DNA of 64,000 nucleotides from Chimonanthus salicifolius (GCA_013350335.1 CM023540.1:4526001-4590000), one strand, 5' to 3'. Numbered from the stretch's first letter, positions 1 to 11,239 are shown. The notes: generated by a model not told the origin, from the sequence alone. Numbers and translations are program-made.

Positions 1-1962
1 ATTGTATCTCGTGATGTCTGCTTTGTTGAAATTGAACCGTATTTTTCAGGTCATGGTGATTCTGGGGATCGGTCCCAGGGGGAGTACTTGTCTGACTTGG
101 TACCTCTTCCTACTATAACTGATGATGTCTTTTTCAGCAGAAATACTGTGATTATATCTCCAGATAACCAACACATGTCTGCAGCAACTGAAATACCGAT
201 AGCTTCTACTGAGGCTATATCTCTAGAAATCCAGCTTATTGCTCCAACAATTGAAATACCAGCTCCTCCTCTGCCACTACGGAGATCGAGTAGAGAGACT
301 CGTCCTCCAAAAGGAATGAAAGATTTCTTCACTTATCATGCTGTATCATACCCAATGGAGGCTTCTCTGACATATGATAATGTTACTCAGTCACATTTGG
401 CCTTCTTGAGTGCAATGTCTAGTGAACAAGAACCAAAGACATTTCGTGAATCTAACTCCATATTTGTTTGGCGACATGCAATGAAAGAAGAATTGCAAGC
501 ACTTGATGATAATAAAACTTGGAATATTGTCAAATTTCCTCTTAGAAAGAAGACAGTTGGGTATCGTTGGATATACAAAATCAAGTATAAAAGTGATGGA
601 ACTATAGAACGACACAAGGCAAGACTTGTTGCTAGAGGTTTTACATAAACATATGGAGAAGATTATACAGAGACCTTTGCACCTGTTGCAAAGATGAACA
701 CTTTTCGATGCTTCTCTCCTTAGCATCAAATCAGGGTTGGGAATTATCTCAAATGGATGTAAAAAATGCTTTCTTGCATGGTGATCTAGAAGAGGAGGTG
801 TACATGAGTGTTCCACCAGGACATTCACAAGAATCCAAAGTTGGATTTGTGTGCAAGCTAAAAAAGGCCGTATATGGACTTAAGCAATCTCCCCGTGCGT
901 GGTATGCTAAGCTCAGTTCTGTTCTCATAAGTAATGGGCTTAAAAGGAGTGCAACTGATTCTTCTTTGTTTATAAAAAAAAGGTGTGTATAGTACAACTG
1001 TTGTTTTAGTGTATGTTGATGATATAGTGATCACAGGTGATGATAAAAATGAAATTACAAGACTTAAGACTCTCCTACACAAGAGATTTGCCATCAAAGA
1101 CTTGGAAGTGTTAAAGTATTTTCATGGATTAGAAGTTGCCTACTCAAAGAAGGGTATATTTTTCAATCAAAGAAAATGTGTTGGACCTGTTGCAGGATAA
1201 TAGAAACATGGGAGTTAAACCCTCAGTTACTCTAATTGACAGTGGCTGTAAGCTTGATAATGATGGAGAATTGTTGTCCGATATTGGTCAATTTCAAAGG
1301 TTAGTTGGTCGACTGATTTATCCAACCATTACTCGGCCAGATATTTCCTATGCAGTCAGTCTAGTCAGCAGATTTATGCATGCACCTACTGTTACTCACA
1401 TAATGTTGTCAACCGAATTTTACAATATTTGATGGGTTCACTAGGAAGAAGAATATGGATGCGTAAAAATGGAAATAGTTCTATTATTGCTTACACTGAT
1501 GCTGATTGGGCAGGTTGTCCGTTTGATCGACGGTCTACAACATGATATTGTACATTTGTAGGAGGTAATCTGGTAACTTGGAAGAGTAACAAACAGAGTA
1601 TTGTTGCAAGATCAAGTGCAGAAGCAGAATATCGTGTAATGGCCCTAACCACCAGTGAAGATATTTAGCTTTGGTATTTATTACAAGATTTGGGTTTTGG
1701 TTCTAATCAGCCAATGCAAATGTTTTGTGATAATCAAGCTGCCATTCATATTGCTTCAAATCCAGTGTTTCATGAGAGAACCAAACACATTGAGGAGGAT
1801 TGTCATTTCGTTCGAGAAAATTTGAAAGCTAATGTCATTTCTACTCCATTTGTTTGCAGTGATCAACAATTAACTGATATCTTCACAAAAAGTCTCTCTG
1901 CTGCTAAATTCCAAGATATTTTGTCCAAGTTGGGTTCAATTGACATTTTCGCACCAACTTGA
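1..1962 (+). pseudogene. Ty1/copia pol remnant: end of integrase, reverse transcriptase and RNase H
   Basis: This is the 3' half of a copia polyprotein that enters from outside the window; the frame is already open at base 1 with the VSRDVCFVE block that precedes RT. RT follows: GYRWIYKIKYKSDG near 560-600, the QMDVKNAFLHG block near 752-784, and the catalytic YVDDIV near 1012-1029. RNase H is seen as TDADWAG near 1496-1516 and ARSSAEAEYR near 1609-1638. The [22 protein letters not shown] block lies near 1729-1790. The frame is broken by an in-frame TAA at 646 where copia elements normally read Gln (GFTQTYGEDY). Frame changes occur near 705, 980, 1176 and 1400, and there are stops near 1543 and 1666. 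It cannot encode a working polyprotein. Copia assignment is secure; the lineage is not assigned. Confidence 0.93.
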
Positions 1963-1969
1963 GGGGGAG
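1961..1969 (+). other. Polypurine tract of the copia element
   Basis: GAGGGGGAG lies directly before the LTR start and just after the last RNase H codons. This is the expected position of the plus-strand primer for copia reverse transcription. Confidence 0.8.
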
Positions 1970-2226
1970 TGTTAAATTAGGAAAGAGAGTTGAGTGGACT
2001 CAGTCTCCCAACTCAATTAGGACTCATCCTTGTGCTGTGGGACTCAGTGTCCCAACTCAATTAGGACTCATCCTTGTGCTGTTTCCTTATAAATATATCA
2101 CTGATGTAATTAATATTTAAAGTTGAATAATAAACTCTCTTTCTCTCGTGTTTTTTTTCCCTTATGGGTTTTTCCACATAAATCGGGTGTTATGGTGATT
2201 CATGGTCTGTGATTTGTGTTTTTACA
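1970..2226 (+). repeat. 3' LTR of the copia element
   Basis: The LTR starts TGTTAAATTAG immediately after the polypurine tract and is taken to end at ...TTTTTACA, about 257 bp. A TATA-like stretch (TTATAAATATA near 2087-2097) sits inside. The right end is inferred from the TG...CA rule only, because the 5' LTR is outside the window and no target duplication can be compared. Confidence 0.7.
1996..2082 (+). repeat. Two 43-bp tandem units inside the copia LTR
   Basis: Units 1996-2038 and 2040-2082 are nearly identical (GGACTCAGT...CTTGTGCTGT), separated by one G and with about one internal mismatch. They lie just upstream of the TATA-like stretch, so they duplicate part of the LTR promoter region (U3). 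Confidence 0.9.
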
Positions 2227-2668
2227 TAAAGAAAGCCTAAAAAATACATATGATAAATCCACAGCCCGAGCCAGACAAGAAAACCACAAAATGTGAGAAA
2301 AGACCCACAAGACATAGATGGGCCCAAGAAAAACTCAAGAAATACCCACAATCCAGGTCAAACAAGGAGAAAACAAAAAAATACCCACAACCCGAGTCAA
2401 ATAGAAGGTATAAATCCAAGTTGTTTGAAGTGATCCAAGTGGAGAGATCCATAAGATCAGGTTGAGTGCAAGGTATGATCTAAATATCGTTATGATGAAT
2501 AACAAACCAGAGAACTTTAAGAGCCTTCACATGAATTTGGTGGATCTAATTACCATTAGAGCCTTAGAGGAGTTTACTAGTCCTGATTTTTCTCTACCCA
2601 AACAGAGCCCCGGTATCTCCTTTCTACCAAAGGGAAATAACTTTTAACTAAAAAAAATATTTTACCTT
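2227..2668. other. Unassigned spacer
   Basis: This stretch lies between the copia LTR and the palindromic Mutator-type element. It is A-rich, with a recurring AAATACCCACAA(T/C)CC(A/G)GTCAAA-like phrase (near 2338 and 2378). No conserved domain, RNA gene or transposon end was recognised. Confidence 0.5.
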
Positions 2669-2798
2669 TCTTTAATAGGCTGGCCATATAGACGCCACTC
2701 TTTTCTGCCAATAGACACCATTTTTTCAAAAAATGGAGTGCAATTACCATTTTGCCCTTCCATTTTAGATCATCTTTCTATGCGTTGTGGAGAGGGAT

Positions 2799-3100
2799 TT
2801 TCAAACGACGCCATTTCTCAACCGATCTCTACAAAAAAGGTATCAAAATTCATATACTCTGAATTTTATGAAATCTACTGATTTTAAGTGAAAAGGGTAT
2901 AGTTTTGGACTTTAAAAATCGTACCCAAAAAATTAAGGAAAAATGGCTTTCCCTCTTAATTCTTTGGGTATGATTTTTGAAGTCCAAACTATACCCTTTT
3001 TACTTAAAATCAATCCCGAAGTTCATAAAATTCAGACTAGATGAATTTTGATATCCTTGTTTATAGAAATTGGTTGAGAAATCGCCTCATTTGAAAACCC
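2799..3100. repeat. Inner hairpin 1 of the palindromic element
   Basis: The left arm (from TTTTCAAACGACGCC) and the right arm (to GGCG/CCTCATTTGAAAAC) are inverted copies meeting near 2950. Shared blocks include AAAATTCAT, TCTGAATTTTATGAA, GGGTATAGTTTTGGACTT and ACCCAAAAAATTAAG. Confidence 0.85.
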
Positions 3101-3135
3101 GAGCCAAATGTACAAAGGTCATAGTTGGCAGGGAG

Positions 3136-3416
3136 GCGGTTTCTCGACCAATTTCTACAAATAAGGTATAAAAATTCATCTATTCTGAATTTTATGAACT
3201 CCGGAACTGATTTTAAGTGAAAATGGTATAGTTTTGGACTTAAAAAATCGTACTCAAAGAATTAAGAAAAAATGTCATTCCCTCTTAATTCTTTGGGTAC
3301 TATTTTTTAATCCCAAAACTATACCCTTTTCACTTAAAGTCAGTCTTGGATTTCATATAATTCAGAGTATATGAATTTTGATACATTCTTTATAGAAATC
3401 GGTCGAGAAACGACCT
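3136..3416. repeat. Inner hairpin 2 of the palindromic element
   Basis: This is a second inverted pair built from the same ~150-bp unit as hairpin 1, with its centre near 3276. Its right arm matches the left arm of hairpin 1 in inverse, so the whole element also folds as one large palindrome. Confidence 0.85.
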
Positions 3417-3661
3417 TATTTGAAAATCCCTCTCCACAACCCATAGTCTCCATACAGGAGAGAAGACTATTCGAATGAATGCATTTTACACTGAAATGTT
3501 CTTTCAGACGGTCTCAACGTCCGAACGAATGAAAAATGAACTGGATATGCGTTCAGACGGTCTAAAATAGAAGGGTAAAATGGTAATTTCACATTATTTA
3601 AAAAAAAAATGTTGTTTCCTGGCAAAAAAGAGCTGTGTCTAAATGGCCAGCCTCTTTAATA

Positions 3662-4623
3662 TTAAAGAGATGCTTTTAGATGACCATTAAACAAATTTTA
3701 AAAATTCATTTGTTGAATGAATGTGATTTATTTTCTTCATTTGATCTCAATTCTAAGTACGATGCTACGTTCGTGTCCTATTCTTACTAATCCAGTAACA
3801 CAAATTCATTGATTTCTAGCACGTTTGCAACTCTTATTACTAATCCCAACAAACTTCTTCCTCCTTAAGTTGTTTCATTGAGGCCTCTGCTCCAATCGTC
3901 CTTTTAAATTTAACTAATAATGTTTCATTCCATGTACAATTTCTTGACAATAGTTTGATAATTTGAATGAAAATTTTAGCTAATTAAAAACACTATTTTA
4001 AACATTCAATTGATGTCCAAAGATCAAATCAATTAAAACTCTAAATACATGAATATTTAAGTGGCTGACCTTGAGAGAAAACACTGTGGCAGCTTCAAAT
4101 AGACATTGTCAAATTCAACCAATCTAGAGATTCAATTCATTTATTCTTAAGACATAAATTAAGTGATCAAATTTGAAGCTTTTTCTTTAATTAATTAACC
4201 ATTCATTTGATGCCCCTGGATCATATTATTAGACCTTTAAATTAGATAAAGTTACAGTCACATTGCTCTGCTAGTGCTACCATAACATTTTCCCTGATAA
4301 CTTGATAGGTAGCATTTTGAGGAGCTAGTAACTATATCATTTAAAATTTATTAATTAGAATTACTAAATATAAAAAATATTTTTTAAAATATTTTTCATT
4401 TATATGACATAAGGCCGCATAAATGGTTGGCTAAACTAGAAACATATTTCAAGCCCTTCTTAAAAGTTAAAACAAAAAGTTTATAGATTCAATCACCTAT
4501 TTTTGGGCCTTATGTAACATAAATAAAATATTTTAATAAATAATTTTTCATATTTACGAAGTGCATACATGCCAAGTATCATTTATTAAAAAATGCCATA
4601 ACACCATCAAGTTGCATGCTGCC
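3662..4623. other. AT-rich spacer, no gene seen
   Basis: Nearly 1 kb of AT-rich sequence. A weak inverted pair (TTATGACATAAGGCC... near 4400 and GGGCCTTATGTAACATAA near 4506) suggests a small decayed MITE, but I could not define its ends. No coding region or RNA gene was recognised. Confidence 0.45.
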
Positions 4624-4722
4624 ATGGCAACATCGAATCAGTTCCTGCTCTACTCTTTCCATTCTATTCCATCAATCAATGCATTAAGCTTCCCATGTTT
4701 CTATCATTTCTACGGAACAAAC
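4624..4722 (+). CDS. Possible first exon of a host gene with a transit-peptide-like N-terminus, cut by an LTR
   Basis: An ATG in a near-ideal plant context (GCTGCCATGGCA) opens a frame starting MATSNQFLLYSFHSIPS. It is rich in Ser and hydrophobic residues and low in acidic residues, as in plastid or mitochondrial targeting peptides. After about 33 codons it runs straight into the copia-type LTR at 4723. No continuation was found downstream in the window. It may equally be a chance frame of about 100 bases, so confidence is low. Confidence 0.2.
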
Positions 4723-5050
4723 TGTTGGGTTATGGCTCAAAGTCCTTTTGGGCTTTGACTGTCCGTTGGGCCCAGGCTTGCTGGGCCCAGTCTGTGTTAA
4801 GGCCAACAATACATATTGTTCTTTTCTCTTAGGGTTTCAGGAGGTGTAAATGGAGAGAGAGACTGAGAGGAAGAGTGGGCAGGATTGATTTGTAATCCTT
4901 GTAACCTGTCCGAAAACTTCTTCTTAGTGGTATCATCACGCTCTGTGGATGTAGGTGGTTTTACCGAACCACGTAAAATCTGTGTCTTCTTGTTGTGTGT
5001 GCTTGATTATTTGATTTGTTATTGATTTTGTGTGGGTTAATTGCACAACA
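4723..5050 (+). repeat. Copia-type LTR (5' LTR)
   Basis: This 328-bp LTR runs from TGTTGGGTTATGG to TTGCACAACA and is followed two bases later by an initiator-Met primer-binding site, so it is a 5' LTR in plus orientation. GGGCCCAG-type repeats lie near 4768-4790. A leader-like stretch ends in the ACCGAACCACGTAAAATCTG phrase common in plant copia LTRs. The downstream body is missing: only about 110 bases of internal sequence remain before a different LTR at 8530. Confidence 0.75.
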
Positions 5051-5052
5051 AT

Positions 5053-5064
5053 TGGTATTAGAGC
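5053..5064 (+). other. Primer-binding site, initiator Met-tRNA type
   Basis: TGGTATTAGAGC matches the plant retrotransposon primer site TGGTATCAGAGC with one change and sits two bases after the LTR end. Confidence 0.8.
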
Positions 5065-5101
5065 AATGTTTCAAGCTACCTCATGTGAGCTCATGTGATC
5101 C

Positions 5102-8100
5102 TGCCACGCCCCACTCCTTATGGGTCTGGAAAACGAGATAATTTTTTTTATAATATAATCTCTCTACAGATCTATGGGTTGGATTCTCGAGTTCACAAAA
5201 GTCCATTATAGAAAATGTCACACGTGCTCTTCACACATGGACTCAAACATGTACCATATATCCACATATACAAACACATATCATATAAACAAATATTTCC
5301 ATTCATTCCATCAGAGTTACGAACGAAAACTTAGTGGTTTATACATGTTTAGATTTAAATTACCACAGATAGTACTAAAATTAACAAAACATCATTTGCA
5401 TGAAAGTAAACATAATAAACATATTTCCCATCATCGGGAAATAAGAGCGACTGCATAGGCTCTCTCATCCTACGGAAACGGTGGAGGTTCCTCCTCCTCA
5501 GGTGCTAAACCTGTAATGTAAGGGACGTGAGCTCCTAGCCCAGTGAAGAGAGCTTAAGTAGCATCTTAACATAATATCACATGTAAGATAATGCAATCAA
5601 ACTTTACAAATATCATAATAACAGTAATGGTCTATTCTACCATTAACATCATAAATTATTTTACTCAAAATCACAAATAGTCTACTACACTATTTTACCA
5701 ATTTATTACACCTGTCATATTACTATCACACATATGAAGCACTACACTGGCTTCCCAAATGCATTAAGTTCCAACACGGTCAAAATACAGCATCTTGCAA
5801 GAGCTTAACTGACTCCAATGGTTCGACACCAACGATCAATAACAGCCCAACGGCTAAATGTGTGATGGCAGTACCAATAACCAATTCCATGCCAGAAATA
5901 ATCCAAAATATCTTACCATATCATATTGATCAGGTTCTGACATCGGAGAATATCAATCTCAATATCTCTAAGCATAAGCACTATGCATAATAAATATCAT
6001 TATGTATCAACATAAATGTATCTCAGTAATCCATCAATATCTAGACATATAAGTGAGTTCATTCTCCGTTATAGACTACTAGACCTCGACTTCCTGATAC
6101 TGTGTTATGCTACCATTCTAATAGTTAGAACAAATTTCATCCTTTACATAGAAGCATGTCAAGTGTCGTTTGCTGGCCCACGTAGTATTTTCCATCTTGT
6201 ATAGTGTGAAACCATTTATTTCCTTAGAGTCTAGGTTTTCTAAACCTGATTTACCAATTCAATTTGATTAAGTCTCCTCGCCGTAAACTGCTGAGTATTG
6301 GCAGAAATCTGTAACACATAAAAATACAAATAAATATAGGTTTACAGATAATACACACACATAACATAAATAATCTTTCTGATTATTTTTCTTAAAAATC
6401 AAGGAAATAGTCGAATCCATACTATGAGTTACTACTTCTTTTTAATTTAAGTCAGAATTTTTAGCCATTCAAAACACCGAATAAAAATAAAATGAAAGTA
6501 CGCAGTGCCCAGTCTTGTATTTTTTCGGCCTCAGGAAAGTATTGAGACTTTGCCTAGAGGGTACAATACAAAAATGTAAGTGCTCAGGCCAATACACGTA
6601 TTGTTTCCTTGATTAGGACAATGAAACATATTGAGTTAGGCCTAGAGATTACAGTAAATAAATCACTCAATGACCGATCCCTTTTTACTAATGAATGGTG
6701 TTTCCGTTGCGCTACAGGTAGAGAGTATCAGCTTGGAAGTGAACACTCAATTTGAAGAAAATAAATACACAAGATTCAGAGTTAGTCTCATTTTTAATTT
6801 AGAATAAAGGTCTCTGGAAATTGGCTTAGAAGATCACTCATCAATCTTAAATTATAAATCCTAAAATTAATTTCAAAAATCAGTTCTGGGTCCTTCGGAA
6901 CCTGGACAGTGCTTTTAGAAATTCCGAGACCACAGTCCTTTTTTCTGATGTTTTAAATGGTCTTCGAAACTTGGTTTGGTTCCTTCGGAACTTACGAGCC
7001 TGTTCTGAACAGAGAGTAGCAAAGGCAGGAAAAACAGTTGGCCTCTATGCCATTCAGAACCTTCGAACAGTGGCTCAGAACTTCCAAAGGCTCATCTCCA
7101 GAACTTCCCAGCTTAGTCTCGGACCTTCTGAAGATCGTCTTCTTCAGCCAGTCACCTACAACCAGTGCAGTGATGGGACATACTAGGTGAAATACGAATC
7201 CAAAAATAGAGGGGTTTCAGGATTCATTTTCTACATCCATCTGGTCAGATGTGTTCTTCTATCAGTCCTCTTTATTTTCGAAATTAATTGGACAGAAAAC
7301 AACTATGAAAAACCTTTGATTTTGAAGGTGTAATCACCAAAACACATGAAAATATGGTTTCCACTAAATGTTGAAACTTTGTTTAAAGCTCCATTTCAAA
7401 CCGTTTTCACTTCTAATCTCTTCTAAAGTTATTAAAACATTGAAAGGAGTAAATTGTATACCTTCACTTTAGAAATTGAGTAAAGTTTCAATCTTTCAAA
7501 ATTTCCACTAAAAACCAAGTTGCAGACCGTACGATAGAAAAAGAAGAATGAAACAGAAGAATAAGAATGAATGGAGACGAAGAGAAAGAAAACAGTAAGT
7601 GGTTTTGCTGCAATGGTTTGTAGTTTAAATAGAAATAGAGGGAGTAAGGGTATAGGCCAGCAATGGCATTTGGATTTCCCATGTTGCCTAAATGCTATGA
7701 GCGTAGCCCGTATGAATCGTTGGTGATTCATGCGTACGCTGCTGCTTGCATGCAACTTATGAGTTTTATTTTATTTTATTTATTTTTCTTAATCCTATCC
7801 TCATTAGTTAATCTTAAAAGAGATCTAATTAATTTAATCCAACCAGTCCAAAACATTGGAGTTTTAAAAATCATAGATACTGTAAAAATTTAGTAAATAA
7901 CATACTTTAAAAATAATTGATTTTAATAAAAACAATGTTTTAGGCAATTTCCATAAATCAAATTGCATTTATTTAAAGGGTCTTAAAGTTTAATTTTGAA
8001 AATATAATAACACAAAATGTTAGCTTAAAATATGGATTAAACACTAGATATTTTCTTTATAATTTTTTGACTTTTCTAACTATTTAAAATAATTATTTTG

Positions 8101-8463
8101 TAAATAGGGACCTCCTCGGGTCACAAGTATTAATATTTCTGAAAATCAAAAACACAAATTAAAAGATCCTATAAATTCATAATTAAAATTCATTAAAAGT
8201 ATATAAACTTGAAAGTCTAATTAATTCAAACAATATATTTTGTAAAAAAACAAGAATTAAAATCATTAAATAATAATATTTATGACAATTTACCATTTTA
8301 CCCTTTCCACTTAAATGAGTTGGATCTGTGAGCTACCGATCTATGATTGGGCCCTGGACTTTTCAAAAAGCCCAATCCATAATCTTCATGATTAACGGTT
8401 AACAAAACATGATTATTAACATAAATCACACAATTTAGCCTAATTTTGGGTCAGGGTATTACA
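5102..8463 (-). mobile_element. Solo LTR 1 of a long-LTR Ty3/gypsy (Tekay/Del-like) element, minus orientation
   Basis: The 3362-bp segment reads TGCCACGCCCC...GGGTATTACA and is flanked by perfect GATCC copies at 5097-5101 and 8464-8468. On the minus strand it starts TGTAATACCCTGACCC and ends GGGGCGTGGCA, the terminal pattern of long-LTR plant gypsy elements. No primer site, polypurine tract or coding domain is present, so it is read as a solo LTR left by recombination between two LTRs. A palindromic CTTCGGAAC motif recurs near 6889, 6979, 7066 and 7125. A block near 5461-5560, read on the minus strand, resembles the conserved acceptor-like block of the related LTRs. Assignment to Tekay/Del rests on termini and length only. 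Confidence 0.8.
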
Positions 8464-8468
8464 GATCC

Positions 8469-8529
8469 CCTAGGTGAACGGTATGGTCGGCGTCGCTTTC
8501 TCCACCAGAGGCTTCGTTCAAGGGGGGAT
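8469..8529 (+). other. 3' internal end of a TRIM-like element with polypurine tract
   Basis: This short internal sequence ends in AAGGGGGGAT (8520-8529), a polypurine tract immediately before the 97-bp LTR. With solo LTR 1 removed, only about 110 bases separate the primer site at 5053 from this tract. That is the size expected of a TRIM (terminal-repeat retrotransposon in miniature) or of a large deletion. Confidence 0.6.
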
Positions 8530-8626
8530 TGTTGGGGTTGCTGCGAACGGCCTAGGGGTTTATAAAGGACTTGGGTCACTCCACTTAACACGCTAGTCTT
8601 TTGGGTTGGAAGCCCAACTCCTAACA
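8530..8626 (+). repeat. Very short (97-bp) TRIM-like LTR
   Basis: TGTTGGGG...CTCCTAACA is bounded on the left by a polypurine tract and on the right by an initiator-Met primer site. A TATA-like TTTATAAAGGA lies near 8559-8569. Having both boundary signals means this LTR had element sequence on both sides, as in tandem TRIM arrays sharing LTRs. Confidence 0.7.
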
Positions 8627-8628
8627 AA

Positions 8629-8640
8629 TGGTATCAGAGC
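8629..8640 (+). other. Primer-binding site, initiator Met-tRNA type
   Basis: TGGTATCAGAGC is an exact match to the common plant primer site, two bases after the LTR. Confidence 0.88.
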
Positions 8641-11215
8641 TTAGGTTCGTGAAACCTGGATGAAGAATCATAAATTGGAGGAGCTCCCTTCAATCCAAAC
8701 ACGGTGTAGATCTGTGTTGAGACATGAAAAATGACTTTTTTACCCCTGATTATTTGACCAGTTAGCTCTCAATTTTGTATATATTAGATGCATTTGATGT
8801 TATTTTTAGTTTTGAAGGCAAAAATTGGAGTAAACAGGAAATCTGTCTAAAACTTGGAGTTTGTGCAAAGAATTGAGCTTAAATTGAAAGAACTGGATTT
8901 CTATGATTATTTCACCATTTTAGGAGTTCAATTGTAAATTGGTAGATCTGGATCCAATTATGGGAGTCCGGATTAGTCCAACAATTTTTAGAATAATGGT
9001 GGATTAATTATTGAATTCCAGAAGATTTAAGAAAGCCTACTAAAGTTTGAAGAATGAAGCCTGAAGAATACAAGTCCATGAGCTAGAATGCAAATCCGTT
9101 GGGCCAGATCTCAGTACATTGCAGGTCAGGCCTCAGTCCATGTCGACAAGTCTAATTCCAAGAGTCCAATTGCCCAACTGCTCAAAACCCAATCCGAAAG
9201 CCAACCACAAATCCTAAACTCATCCACACGACCAAAATCCTAAAAACTCGCCAACATTCGTTGCCACTTTAATTCCATTCCTTTCATGCGCATAACACCT
9301 AAAAACTAACATCCTCACACGTTTCCATCTCATTTTAGATCCTAAAAACCATCTCCACCTCATCCTAAAACCTCACATTCGTACGTGCAAAATCCCATTC
9401 CAAAATCTTCCATACAACCGACACATAAAATCCATTCATGAGCATACTCCATTCCAATTTTATCTTTATCTCATCCAACTTGCACTCCAAGCCAAATCCC
9501 TAACTCCTCTCCATTCCATACGATCCTCCCCTAGTATTTAGCATCCATGTGCATCCCACATTGCATCATACAAAATCCCAAAGATAATCCCATTGCCACT
9601 TCAATCCCAATCCAATTCAATCTCATCTAGATCCTTACTTGTACACCAAGAAACCATATGTCATCCACATGATTTTCTCCTAAAAACTCTCCATCCATAT
9701 GCATAACACTTTTCCAAATCACGTCATACGATTTTAGCACACTAAAACTTAGGAAATGCACATCATTCGACTATCATCTATCCATCCATTAGGTTAACTT
9801 TAGATCCCAACCATCCAATGCATATCAAAAACCTTAAAACCCTAGACCATTCATTCGAATACCACCTACTTTCTCTCCTTCATGCGCCACTGCCCTATTT
9901 TTCGTCACTCCATTTGCATATCCCACCATGTCACACACGACACTCCCACTCCCATTTACCCTAGTAGACCATACCTATATTTCCTCCACCTCTCACCTTT
10001 TAATCCAAGCCATCCAATCAACCAACTTAAACCTTGATTAATCTGAACCATCCATCTCATCCCAAAATCCTATAAATAGATGCATTGGGGCAGCATTGAT
10101 TTCGGAATTGGACTAAGGATACCAAGGCTTGGTGTGGATCAGTGGAGAAGGAGAAGAGAGAGAGAAGAGAAATTTTGGAAATTCCAGTTTTCAATGGTTA
10201 CCATTTATTTTCCATTTCCATTATTTGTTTCTTGCATTTTCTGTGATTCAAATCCAAGTATTGTAAATTTAAGTTTCAAGTTTAATATTAGAATTCAAAG
10301 TGCGATGAAATATTAGTTTCCGGTTTTCCAATTGAGTGATATTTGTGTTATGATTGTTTGTTTTTTAAATTTATTTTTGAATCTAATACTATGATAGAAA
10401 TAAATTGCATATGCTCTAAAATTAGATGTAATGAAATATTTAGGCTTGAACAATCCTTCCGCTTCAGGGATCTAAGGCTTTTGCCTGACAAAAGTGCAAT
10501 GAAATTATTTAGGGCCCGAAGCCGAACAATTGTCTCGACTAAGGTCAAATTTTTTAGTACATATTTGAGATTCACAGATCAGTTTCTAGATAAGTGTAAA
10601 TAATCAACATGAATGCAATAGTTGTATTATGATTGTTAGCTGTTTAATTTTATTTTTCAATTATATCTCATGTTCGAATGTTATTGTGTGCTTAAGAGTT
10701 AGTCGCAATGAAATATGGGTTTAATTTTTAAATAATTTTAAATGGATAACTTGAATACAATATCATTCAGTTTATGTGAGCTTTGGGGCTAGGCTTTAAT
10801 TTTGTTATAAAATTTGACAAAAAATGCCATTTTCATATAAGTCAATTCCATTATATTTTATGTAAAATTGTTAGAACTAGTTATTTTAATTCCTATATTC
10901 TTTATTCTTTAAAAATTATTTGATTCTTTAATTCTTTTATTCATCTCCAAACCTCAAGATTTAGAAAATAAACTAAGATTGAGATTAAATAAATAATTTT
11001 TCTGAAAATCCATGTCTAATCTAAAGTATCTCTATGTTTTCTAATTAAAACGACCAACATGAGTCTCAAAGTTAGATTTTACATTAATTAGTTAATAAAT
11101 GATTGTGAATATTTTATGGATATATTTTCCATAATTCCATTGGGTTCGACCTCGCACTCATATTGCTATACTATTTAATGGTTCGTGCGATTGCGAGTAA
11201 ATTTAAGACACAACA
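8641..11215 (+). repeat. Region holding the 5' LTR of gypsy element 1 (left end undefined)
   Basis: The right boundary is clear: the sequence ends ...ATTTAAGACACAACA at 11215, followed by a tRNA-Asp primer site. The preceding phrase GGTTCGACCTCGCACTC (near 11145-11161) also occurs in the second gypsy LTR (minus strand, near 46425-46441). A TATA box (TATAAATA, 10071-10078) marks the promoter. The left end could not be fixed because no 3' LTR is present for comparison; a start near 8720-8740 is possible. Sequence from 9180 to 10060 is C/A-rich with degenerate CATGCGCATAACACCTAAAAACT-like repeats. No gene lies in this stretch. Confidence 0.6.
10071..10078 (+). promoter_or_regulatory. TATA box of the gypsy 1 5' LTR
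   Basis: TATAAATA in a CCTATAAATAGATGCATTGG context is typical of plant LTR promoters. It lies about 1.1 kb before the primer-binding site. Confidence 0.65.
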
Positions 11216-11221
11216 AGTTTT

Positions 11222-11239
11222 TGTCACCGTTTCCTGGGA
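11222..11239 (+). other. Primer-binding site, tRNA-Asp type, of gypsy element 1
   Basis: TGTCACCGTTTCCTGGGA differs at a few positions from the Athila/Tat-type primer site TGGCGCCGTTGCCGGGGA. It sits 6 bases after the LTR end, and the preceding AGTTTT is shared with gypsy element 2. Confidence 0.8.

Larger units (their letters stand above)
2678..3652. mobile_element. Palindromic non-autonomous Mutator-like element (MULE/MITE type)
   Basis: The element begins GGCTGGCCAT and ends ATGGCCAGCC. It is flanked by perfect 9-bp copies of TCTTTAATA at 2669-2677 and 3653-3661; a 9-bp target duplication is the hallmark of Mutator-superfamily insertion. The inverted ends extend well beyond the first 10 bases: 2678-2790 pairs imperfectly with 3420-3652. 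Inside are two large hairpins whose four arms are versions of the same ~150-bp sequence in +,-,+,- order. The right arm has an extra stretch near 3450-3560 with a repeated TTCAGACGGTCT motif. There is no coding capacity, so a transposase would have to be supplied in trans. Length is 975 bp. Confidence 0.85.

Noticed and set aside
5102..8463. A small autonomous or protein-coding element between the GATCC copies
   Set aside because: No frame shows any retroelement or transposase domain; the ends fit a solo LTR in minus orientation.
8530..8626. Cassandra-type TRIM with an embedded 5S rRNA promoter
   Set aside because: The LTR is too short and shows no 5S A-box/C-box sequence; it has a TATA-like motif instead.
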